DNA from: an uncultured Sphingomonadales bacterium
GTDB lineage: Bacteria; Pseudomonadota; Alphaproteobacteria; Sphingomonadales; Sphingomonadaceae
Direction: 5' to 3'
Assembly: GCA_903911985.1 (NCBI GenBank)
Contig: CAIWFP010000024.1
Coordinates: 1 to 6,500, forward strand
DNA: 6,500 nt
Shown: piece by piece, positions 1-5,701 of the stretch
Position numbering within the stretch: position 1 is the first letter of the stretch
How the letters are laid out: each line of letters starts with the position of its first letter
Notes under the pieces: model-generated
Seen by the model: only the letters and a program-made list of their open reading frames with translations
Database searches by the model: none
Told to the model about the DNA's origin: nothing
Translations under genes and position numbers: made by a program

Positions 1-1025
1 AGGCGGCAATTCTCAAACATTCCAACCTCGTGTCCTATATTCTGGGCACGGTGGAATTCGGCTCGGCGGATGAGGCGGCTGCCGCTCTCGTTTCGGTGCC
101 GCCCTATCATATCGCCGGCATCGCGGCGATTGCCTCGTCGATCTACGCGCTGCGCCGGATCGTCATGCTGCCAGCCTTCGGGCCCGATGGCTGGCTCAAG
201 CTGGTGGATGCCGAGAAGGTTACCAACGCCTTTGTCGTGCCGACCATGCTGTCGCGCATCATCCATGCGATGGACAAGGGCGTGCGTGCCGATGTCTCGT
301 CGCTGCGCGCGATTGCCTATGGTGGCGGCAAAATGCCGCTGGAGCTGATCCAGCATGCGCTCGATCTCTTCCCCGAGACCGGCTTCACCAACGCCTACGG
401 CCTCACCGAAACCAGCTCGACCGTGGCCCTGCTGGGCCCTGACGAGCACCGGATCGCCCATGCGGCGACCGACCCGAAGCAGAGGGCGCGGCTGGCCTCG
501 GTTGGCAAGCCCCTGCCGACGATCGAGCTGGAAATCCGCGACGAGGACGGCCAGGTTCTGCCCGCGGGGCAGGCTGGTGAGATCTATGTGCGCGGCGAAC
601 AGGTCTCTGGCCAGTATCGCGAGCGCAGCGCGCTTGATGCCGACGGCTGGTTCCCCACCCGCGATGCCGGTTATCTCGACGAGGAAGGCTATCTCTTCCT
701 CGCTGGCCGCGCTGACGATGTGATCGTGCGCGGCGGCGAGAATATCTCGCCGGGCGAGATCGAGGATGTGCTGCTGACCCATCCGGCGATTGCCGATGTC
801 GCTGCGGTAGCGGTGCCCTCGGCCGAGTGGGGTGAAGGAATCGGTCTGGCGGTGGTGGTCCGTGGCGGCAGCGAGCAGCCGGGCGAGGACGAGATCAGGG
901 ATCTGATCCGCGGGCGCTTGCGCTCCAGCCGGGTGCCCGACAAAATCGTCTTCCTGCCCAATCTGCCCTATAACGAAATGGGCAAGATGCTGCGCCGCGA
1001 GGTGAAGCGGATTCTCGCCGATTGA
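1..1025 (+). CDS. Acyl-CoA synthetase (AMP-forming), 3' part, partial at left edge
   Basis: This is the C-terminal part of a class I adenylate-forming enzyme, which activates a carboxylic acid with ATP to an acyl-AMP and then an acyl-CoA in the cytoplasm. The first whole codon is at 3 and the frame is open to the edge. It reads a conserved KHSNL-type segment before the GTG at 30, so that GTG is not the start. Family blocks appear in order: PPYHIAG (about 99-119), YGLTETSS (396-419), GEIYVRGE (about 576-599), the DAGYLD ribose-binding block (663-680), the hinge GRADDVIVRGGENISPGEIE (705-764), and a C-terminal NEMGKMLRR block whose Lys (codon 984-986) matches the catalytic lysine. About 340 residues are visible of a usual 500-560. 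The nearby CoA-transferase, crotonase and dehydrogenases suggest a catabolic ligase. The substrate is unknown. A hairpin follows the stop by two bases, so it may end its own transcript. Confidence 0.93.
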   Translation, partial: AAILKHSNLVSYILGTVEFGSADEAAAALVSVPPYHIAGIAAIASSIYALRRIVMLPAFGPDGWLKLVDAEKVTNAFVVPTMLSRIIHAMDKGVRADVSSLRAIAYGGGKMPLELIQHALDLFPETGFTNAYGLTETSSTVALLGPDEHRIAHAATDPKQRARLASVGKPLPTIELEIRDEDGQVLPAGQAGEIYVRGEQVSGQYRERSALDADGWFPTRDAGYLDEEGYLFLAGRADDVIVRGGENISPGEIEDVLLTHPAIADVAAVAVPSAEWGEGIGLAVVVRGGSEQPGEDEIRDLIRGRLRSSRVPDKIVFLPNLPYNEMGKMLRREVKRILAD

Positions 1026-1027
1026 TC

Positions 1028-1068
1028 CATGGACCGGTGGGCGGTGTTGAGGCCGCCACCGGGCCATG
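1028..1068 (+). terminator. Long GC-rich hairpin after the ligase stop (terminator-like, no U tract)
   Basis: The left arm is CATGG, a mismatched A, then CCGGTGG, a bulged G, then CGG (1028-1044). The loop is eight bases (1045-1052). The right arm is CCG, CCACCGG, a mismatched G, then CCATG (1053-1068). This gives 15 base pairs with one mismatch and one bulge, starting two bases after the stop at 1025. No T run follows (the next bases are CGATTCTGGGG), so it is not a textbook intrinsic terminator. It could stop transcription weakly, mark a 3' end or protect the upstream mRNA. The position between two genes of one strand supports a transcript-boundary role. Confidence 0.5.
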
Positions 1069-1149
1069 CGATTCTGGGGCGAGCGCCGGGGAAACCTCCA
1101 GCGCGGATTTCATGCACAGACTGTTGCCTGTGGCGCGCAATTGGATGAT

Positions 1150-1157
1150 GGAAAGGA
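1150..1157 (+). promoter_or_regulatory. Purine-rich ribosome binding site for the crotonase gene
   Basis: GGAAAGGA lies just before the ATG at 1159. Its AGGA core is only one base from the ATG, tighter than usual, while the first GGA is at a normal six-base distance. It is the best site near any in-frame start. The earlier in-frame ATG at 1066 lies inside the right arm of the hairpin, which argues against that start. Confidence 0.5.
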
Positions 1158-1158
1158 C

Positions 1159-2148
1159 ATGCTGCCCGCCCCATCCGATCTGTTAGGCGCCGAAGCCCTG
1201 GCGACGCTCGATGGGCGGCCATTGCATCTGCTCGATGCCAATGCGGCACCCGCCACTTTGCCCGCCTCGCCTGTCCTTGTGGCGGTGGATGCCTCGGGGC
1301 GCCTGCCAGACCTGGACCCCGCCGCGTTCGATGCTCTGGTTACAACACACGCCGATGCCCCCGCGCCATGGGTCAGCGTTGCGCCCGCGCGGCTGGAGGC
1401 TCGGCTGGATCGGTTGCGCAAGATCTGCGGGCAGGCGCCGGTGGCCGCAACCATGCTCGCCCGCGTGCTGCGGATGGGTGAACATATGGCGTTCGAGGCC
1501 GCGCTGGAGCTTGAATCGCTGGCCTATTCGACCCTGCTGGGCGGCGGTGAATTTGGCCATTGGCTGGCGGCGCGCAAGGCTTTTCCCGCCGATACGCAGG
1601 ACCTGCCCCCGGTACGCTATGAGCGCGAGGGGGACGAGGTGACCCTGTTTCTCGCCTCGCCGGGAAATCGCAATGCCATGAGCGCGGTAATGCGCGATGC
1701 GCTCTATGAAGCCTTGGCCAATGTTATCGAGGATCCGAGCCAGCCCCGCCTCATCATGCGCGGCGAGGGAGACTGTTTTTCCACCGGCGGGCATCTGCCG
1801 GAGTTTGGCAGCGCGCAGGACCTTGCCCGCGCCCATATTATTCGCACCGCGCGCAGCTGCACCCGTTTGTTGCATAGGCTCGGGCACAGGGCCGAGGTTC
1901 GCCTGCACGGGGCTTGCATTGGCTCCGGCATCGAAATTCCGGCAGCGGCGGCACGGCGCATCGCGGCGCCGGGATGCTTCGTGCAACTGCCCGAAGTGGC
2001 GATGGGGCTCATCCCCGGTGCGGGCGGCACGGTCAGTCTGGCGCGGGCCATCGGGCGGCACAGGCTGATGTGGCTGGCGCTGGGCAATTTCCGCCTCGGT
2101 GCCGAGCAGGCGCTGCGCTGGGGCCTGTTCCATGGAATTGAGGGGTGA
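1159..2148 (+). CDS. Enoyl-CoA hydratase/isomerase (crotonase) family protein with an apparently permuted fold
   Basis: This 329-residue protein carries a crotonase core in its second half, a family that hydrates, isomerises or cleaves acyl-CoA thioesters. The core starts near residue 152, has an oxyanion-type block DCFSTGGHL (205-213), then GACIGSGIEI with Glu259 and QLPEVAMGLIPGAGGT with Glu279. The 20-residue gap between these glutamates equals that of Glu144 and Glu164 in rat enoyl-CoA hydratase, so both catalytic acids seem present. The chain ends right after AEQALRWGLFHGIEG, where normal crotonases still have about 80 residues of C-terminal helices. Instead, residues about 78-140 (APVAATMLARVLR, FEAALELESLAYSTLLGG, EFGHWLAARK) resemble that missing tail, suggesting a circular permutation. 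The ATG at 1159 was chosen over 1066 because the extra 31 residues look non-conserved and begin inside a hairpin. The stop overlaps the next start (GTGA). Class is sure; reaction and substrate are not. Confidence 0.88.
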   Translation: MLPAPSDLLGAEALATLDGRPLHLLDANAAPATLPASPVLVAVDASGRLPDLDPAAFDALVTTHADAPAPWVSVAPARLEARLDRLRKICGQAPVAATMLARVLRMGEHMAFEAALELESLAYSTLLGGGEFGHWLAARKAFPADTQDLPPVRYEREGDEVTLFLASPGNRNAMSAVMRDALYEALANVIEDPSQPRLIMRGEGDCFSTGGHLPEFGSAQDLARAHIIRTARSCTRLLHRLGHRAEVRLHGACIGSGIEIPAAAARRIAAPGCFVQLPEVAMGLIPGAGGTVSLARAIGRHRLMWLALGNFRLGAEQALRWGLFHGIEG

Positions 2149-3068
2149 AGGCGCGGCTGGAGGCGATTCTGGCCCCGCGCCTTGCGGGCTTTGGCCTGTC
2201 GCCCGGGGAATTGCTGAGCCGTGATGCGCCCGGCGGCCTTGCCGCGCCGGGCCGGTTCAGCGCCAATCGCCATTGCGGGCTGATGCGCGCCCGTGATGGC
2301 TGGGTCGCACTCAATCTGGCTCGCCCGGACGATGTCGAGCTGGTGGTGGCACTGGCCGGTGGCGCGGGCGATCCATGGCAGGCTGTCGCGGCGGCGGCGG
2401 CGCGCGAAAATGCGGCAGCTTTTCGCGACCGGGCGATTGCACTGCAACTGCCCGTCGCCGTGGCCGGGGAAGCCACGCCGCTTGAATTGGACTTGCCAGC
2501 CGTGACGCATGTGCCGCGCCGTGTGCTCGATATGTCGGCGCTGTGGGCGGGGCCGCTGTGTGGGGGCCTGCTGGCGCGGGCGGGTGCCGAGGTGGTGAGG
2601 GTGGAGAGCATCGGGCGCCCGGATCCGACTCCGCACAGTTCGCCGCGCCTCAACGCGCTGATCAATGCGGGCAAGAGCCTGCTCCCACTCGACCTGCGCG
2701 AGGCGGCGGGGCGCGGGCGGCTGTGGGATGAAGTCGCAAAATCGGATGTGCTGATCACCAGCGGCCGCCCGGCGGCGCTCGCCCGGCTGGGGCTGGAGCC
2801 AGAAATGTTTCCGCAGCTGACCTGGGTGGCGATAACGGCGCATGGCTTCACCGGCGCCGGCGCGCTGCGGGTGGGCTTTGGCGATGATTGCGCGGCAGCT
2901 GGCGGCCTGCTCGATTGGCATGCGGGCGAACCACGGTTTTTCGGCGATGCTCTGGCCGATCCGCTGACCGGGCTCGAGGCGGCGCGGGCGGTCGTGTCCG
3001 GGCGCGGCGGATTGATCGACATGCCCATGGCGCGGGTGGCCGCGTCCTATGCGGGCATGTTGCGATGA
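2145..3068 (+). CDS. CaiB/BaiF-type class III CoA-transferase-like protein with an apparently permuted domain order
   Basis: This 307-residue protein belongs to the class III CoA-transferases, which move CoA between acids through an aspartyl-CoA intermediate. The family usually has 380-430 residues. Residues about 126-155 (VLDMSALWAGPLC, then GAEVVRVES) are the typical first Rossmann strand and CoA-binding start. LNALINAGKSLLPLDL (169-184), SDVLITSGRPAALARLGL (200-217) and FFGDALADPLTGL (265-277) follow in family order. Asp272 matches the catalytic aspartate (Asp169 of formyl-CoA transferase), while Trp134 sits where that enzyme has Gln17. GGLIDMPM (288-295) matches the usual VDVSM block, after which the chain stops. 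The normally later small domain appears first: GLMRARDGWVALNLARPDD (45-63) and the LPVAVAGE region (102-109). The GTG start overlaps the crotonase stop, and its own stop overlaps the amidohydrolase ATG, implying coupled translation. It could be a transferase or a non-catalytic CoA-binding partner. Confidence 0.85.
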   Translation: MKARLEAILAPRLAGFGLSPGELLSRDAPGGLAAPGRFSANRHCGLMRARDGWVALNLARPDDVELVVALAGGAGDPWQAVAAAAARENAAAFRDRAIALQLPVAVAGEATPLELDLPAVTHVPRRVLDMSALWAGPLCGGLLARAGAEVVRVESIGRPDPTPHSSPRLNALINAGKSLLPLDLREAAGRGRLWDEVAKSDVLITSGRPAALARLGLEPEMFPQLTWVAITAHGFTGAGALRVGFGDDCAAAGGLLDWHAGEPRFFGDALADPLTGLEAARAVVSGRGGLIDMPMARVAASYAGMLR

Positions 3069-4402
3069 GCCTTGTTCTGCGCAATGTTCGCCCCTGGGGC
3101 GGCGGAATGGTCGATATGGCGCTGGTGGATGGCCGCATCGCCGCGATCGGCACCAATCTCCCGGGCGGCGGACAGATGCTTGATTGCGGCGGCGATGTGC
3201 TGCTGCCGGGGCTTCATGATCACCATCTGCACATTCTGGCGCTTGCCGCGCGCAGGCAGTCGGTGGACCTCACGGGCCTTGTTGAAGCAGCGACGGTGCG
3301 GGACAAACTGGCTTGCGGCGTGGCGGCCGACGGATGGCTGCGGGCGGTGGGCTATGACGAGCGCGCGGCCGGCCTGCCCGATGCGGCGCTGCTCGATAGC
3401 TGGCTGCGCGAGACACCGCTGCGCCTGCAGGATCGTACCGGCGCCCTGTGGGTGTTGAATTCGGCGGGGCTGGCCCAGCTTGGCGGGCGGGAACTGCCGC
3501 CGGGTGCGGAACGCGACGAAGCGGGCCGCCCGACGGGACGCTTCTGGCGCGAGGATCCCTGGCTTGGCGCCGCCCTGCCGCGCGCCCTGCCCGATCTGGC
3601 AGGGCTGGGGCGCGATCTGGCCGCATTGGGCCTGACGGCGCTGACCGACGCGGGCGCGCATAATGGCCCGGTGGAGGCGGGGCTGCTGGCAGGCGCCCTG
3701 CCGCAGCGGCTGACGCTGATGGGCAGCGAGGCGCTGGTGGCCGGGGATGGGTATACTCTCGGCCCGCTGAAGCTCCTGATCGATGAGCGCGACCCGCCCG
3801 ATCTGGACGAACTGGCCCGGCGCATCGCCGGGGCCCGGGCGTGTGGCCGCAATGTCGCGGCCCATTGCGTCACCGAGGTGGAACTGGCGCTGTTTCTGGC
3901 CGCGCTCGCTCAGGCCGGTGGCGGGCAGGCGGGCGACCGGGTCGAGCATGGCGGGATGATCTCGGCCGAGGCCTTGCCCGCCATCGCCGTGGCCCGGCTG
4001 ACCATTGTTACCAATCCGGCCTTCCTGCACGACCGTGGCGACCGCTATCGCGTGGCGATCCCCCAAAGCCAGTGGGGCGATCTCTATCGCGCGCGCAGCC
4101 TTATGGCGGCGGGCATCGGCCTGCTGGCCGGTTCGGACGCACCCTATGCCAGTGTGGACCCGTGGCTGGGCATGCGCGGTGCCCGCGATCGCCTGTCGGC
4201 GGGCGGCGCCGCATTTGCGCCCGGCGAAAGGCTGGACGCGGAGGTGGCGCTGGGTCTTTATCTGGGCGGTCCGATTGCGATCGGCGCACCGGCGGATCTG
4301 ATTGTCTGCGAGGGCAGTATCGCGGAAGTGCTGGCCGATCTTGCGGCTGATCGGGTTCGCGCCACTTTGATCGCGGGGGATCTTGCTTTTCGCCGAGGTT
4401 GA
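3065..4402 (+). CDS. Metal-dependent amidohydrolase, family 3 (YtcJ-like)
   Basis: This 445-residue protein is a cytoplasmic amidohydrolase-superfamily enzyme that hydrolyses C-N or related bonds with a bound metal. The N-terminal beta-sandwich strand (LRNVRPWGGGMVDMALVDGR) leads into VLLPGLHDHHLH with the metal-binding pair His54/His56. Later come LKLLIDE with Lys236 (a candidate bridging, carboxylated lysine), NVAAHCVTE with His267, DRVEHGGM with His295 and LLAGSDAPY with Asp358. GAPADLIVC near the end closes the sandwich. All expected metal ligands are therefore visible. No signal peptide is seen. It is shorter than many YtcJ-type members (about 500-550). The ATG at 3065 overlaps the previous stop (ATGA) and starts the conserved beta-sandwich exactly; upstream in-frame codons only read through the CoA-transferase gene. 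Its place inside a CoA-enzyme operon suggests it works on a pathway intermediate, possibly an amide or a ring. The substrate is unknown. Confidence 0.9.
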   Translation: MSLVLRNVRPWGGGMVDMALVDGRIAAIGTNLPGGGQMLDCGGDVLLPGLHDHHLHILALAARRQSVDLTGLVEAATVRDKLACGVAADGWLRAVGYDERAAGLPDAALLDSWLRETPLRLQDRTGALWVLNSAGLAQLGGRELPPGAERDEAGRPTGRFWREDPWLGAALPRALPDLAGLGRDLAALGLTALTDAGAHNGPVEAGLLAGALPQRLTLMGSEALVAGDGYTLGPLKLLIDERDPPDLDELARRIAGARACGRNVAAHCVTEVELALFLAALAQAGGGQAGDRVEHGGMISAEALPAIAVARLTIVTNPAFLHDRGDRYRVAIPQSQWGDLYRARSLMAAGIGLLAGSDAPYASVDPWLGMRGARDRLSAGGAAFAPGERLDAEVALGLYLGGPIAIGAPADLIVCEGSIAEVLADLAADRVRATLIAGDLAFRRG

Positions 4403-4474
4403 GATAGTTGACCTAGTAATACAAGTCCGGCATGGGAATACCCTGTTGCGATCTGTGCATGGAGAGGCAATCCG
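4403..4474 (+). promoter_or_regulatory. Spacer with AT-richer patch (possible weak promoter) and strong ribosome binding site
   Basis: This is the only intergenic gap on the right side of the window. TTGACC at 4408-4413 fits a -35 element and sits in an AT-richer stretch (TAGTAATACAAG, 4414-4425) unlike the surrounding coding DNA. No convincing -10 lies 16-18 bases further on (CATGGG at 17), so the promoter is speculative. GGAGAGG at 4461-4467, seven bases before the ATG at 4475, is a strong Shine-Dalgarno site and fixes the dehydrogenase start. No hairpin terminator for the amidohydrolase gene is visible, so read-through is possible. Confidence 0.4.
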
Positions 4475-5701
4475 ATGGATCTGAGCTATGGCGCCGAGGC
4501 AGAAACCTTCCGCAAGGAAGTGCGGGCCTTTCTTGGCGAGGTTTGGCAACCCGGCGATCGTCGCAAGGGTGAGCTGAAGGAATTCATCCGCAGCTTTCGG
4601 CGCGAGGCGATTGGCCGGGGCTATCTCTATCGCTCGGTGCCCAAGCGTTATGGCGGCTCGGAACAGCCGGTCGATGTGATCAAGGCACAGGTTATCCGCG
4701 AGGAATTCGCCCGTGCCCGCGCGCCCATGGAAGTGGGCGGCAATGGCGTCAACATGACCGTGCCGACGCTGCTGGAAAAGGGCACCGAAGAGCAGCGCGA
4801 GCTGTTCATCCAGAAGACCATCGAGGGCGACTATGTCTGGGGTCAGGGCTATTCCGAGCCCGGTTCCGGTTCTGACCTTGCCAGCGTGCGCACCAAGGGC
4901 GAGCTTTCGGCCGACGGCACCAGGTGGATCATCAACGGCCAGAAGATCTGGACCAGCCAGGGTGGCAGTGCCACCCATATGTTCATGCTTGTACGCACCG
5001 AGCCCGACGCGCCCAAGCATGACGGCATTACCTATCTGCTGATCGATCTGGACCAGCCCGGCGTGACGCGCCGCCCCATCCGTCAGATGACCGGGATGGA
5101 AGGTAATGACACTTTCTACGAGTTCTTCTTCGACAATGCCGAAACGCCGGTCACGCTGCAGGTCGGCGAGCGCGGGCAGGGCTGGTACGTCAGCCGCACC
5201 ACGCTGAAGCACGAGCGCGCCAGCATTGGCAGCGCCGATGGTCTGGGCCGCCAGTTCTCGAAACTGGTCGATCTGGCCAAGGAAATGGGTCGGATCGGTG
5301 ATCCGCTGGTGCGCGAGCGGCTCACCCAGATCGAGGGCTTTGTGCTGTCGCACCGCTACACCAGTTTCCGCCTGTTCTCCTGCAGCGCCGCCGGCGAGGA
5401 TCCGGGCCCGGTGCAGCTGATGATGAAGCTGCTGCTCACCGAAATCGGCCATGAAATGGCATTGCTGGCGCAGGAGCTGATCGGCGAGGAAGGCTTGATC
5501 GAGCCCGCGAATGCCGGCGCTCGTGGCGCCAGCACGCAAACGCGCGGGCCCAACAAGTGGCTCGATCAGATCATGGGTAGCCTGGGCAACTCCATTGCCG
5601 GCGGCGCCTCCAACATCCAGCGCAACATCATTGGCGAGCGGGGGCTTGGCCTGCCGCGCGACCTTGCCCTGGAAAATGAACATGGCGGAGGGAAAAAGTA
5701 A
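4475..5701 (+). CDS. Acyl-CoA dehydrogenase, first of a tandem pair
   Basis: This full-length 408-residue flavoprotein should use FAD to insert an alpha,beta double bond into an acyl-CoA. The N-terminal helical domain is followed by the FAD/substrate block GQGYSEPGSGSDLASVRT (123-140), the beta-domain NGQKIWTSQGG (154-164), the LKHERASIG helix (244-252) and the C-terminal SIAGGASNIQRNIIGERGLGLPRD (from 373). Where medium-chain dehydrogenase has its catalytic Glu in YEGTS-IQR, this protein has Gly376. Glu247 in LKHER aligns with the alternative base of isovaleryl-CoA dehydrogenase (LDLER) and is the likely catalytic residue. A strong GGAGAGG site precedes the ATG by seven bases. The stop TAA shares one base with the next dehydrogenase ATG, so the two are probably co-translated subunits, as in the heterotetrameric sterol side-chain dehydrogenases of mycobacteria. 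Family is certain; the substrate is not. Confidence 0.94.
   Translation: MDLSYGAEAETFRKEVRAFLGEVWQPGDRRKGELKEFIRSFRREAIGRGYLYRSVPKRYGGSEQPVDVIKAQVIREEFARARAPMEVGGNGVNMTVPTLLEKGTEEQRELFIQKTIEGDYVWGQGYSEPGSGSDLASVRTKGELSADGTRWIINGQKIWTSQGGSATHMFMLVRTEPDAPKHDGITYLLIDLDQPGVTRRPIRQMTGMEGNDTFYEFFFDNAETPVTLQVGERGQGWYVSRTTLKHERASIGSADGLGRQFSKLVDLAKEMGRIGDPLVRERLTQIEGFVLSHRYTSFRLFSCSAAGEDPGPVQLMMKLLLTEIGHEMALLAQELIGEEGLIEPANAGARGASTQTRGPNKWLDQIMGSLGNSIAGGASNIQRNIIGERGLGLPRDLALENEHGGGKK
5687..5692 (+). promoter_or_regulatory. Ribosome binding site for the second dehydrogenase
   Basis: GGAGGG, inside the last codons of the first dehydrogenase gene, lies eight bases before the ATG at 5701. It is a near-consensus Shine-Dalgarno sequence and supports independent, efficient initiation of the second subunit at the TAATG overlap. 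Confidence 0.7.

Noticed and set aside
30..32. GTG at 30 as the ligase start
   Set aside because: The frame stays open to the left edge and reads a conserved KHSNL-type segment; the family needs some 200 more N-terminal residues.
1115..1132. Inverted repeat CACAG-8-CTGTG as an operator upstream of the crotonase gene
   Set aside because: Arms of only five bases with an eight-base loop are expected by chance, and no promoter elements flank it.
1066..1158. Upstream ATG at 1066 as the crotonase start, adding 31 residues
   Set aside because: The ATG lies within the right arm of the hairpin, has no ribosome binding site, and the extra residues look non-conserved; ATG 1159 has a purine-rich site.
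1183..2133. Open frames on the - strand opposite the crotonase and CoA-transferase genes (also 1704-2921 and 2033-3028)
   Set aside because: They lack family motifs and overlap genes with clear catalytic motifs on the + strand.
2100..2200. Frameshift at the crotonase/transferase junction explaining the missing crotonase tail
   Set aside because: No crotonase-tail sequence is visible downstream in any frame; the tail-like segment lies upstream within the same gene, and the transferase frame starts in the overlap with its own family sequence.
2888..3064. Upstream in-frame start for the amidohydrolase
   Set aside because: This stretch is the CoA-transferase gene read in another frame; the ATG at 3065 begins the conserved N-terminal strand and overlaps the upstream stop.
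3047..5683. Very long open frame on the - strand (878 codons) opposite the amidohydrolase and first dehydrogenase
   Set aside because: It spans two confidently assigned + strand genes and their spacer, reads as low-complexity Ala/Arg/Gln-rich protein with no recognisable motif, and is a common by-product of GC-rich codon bias.
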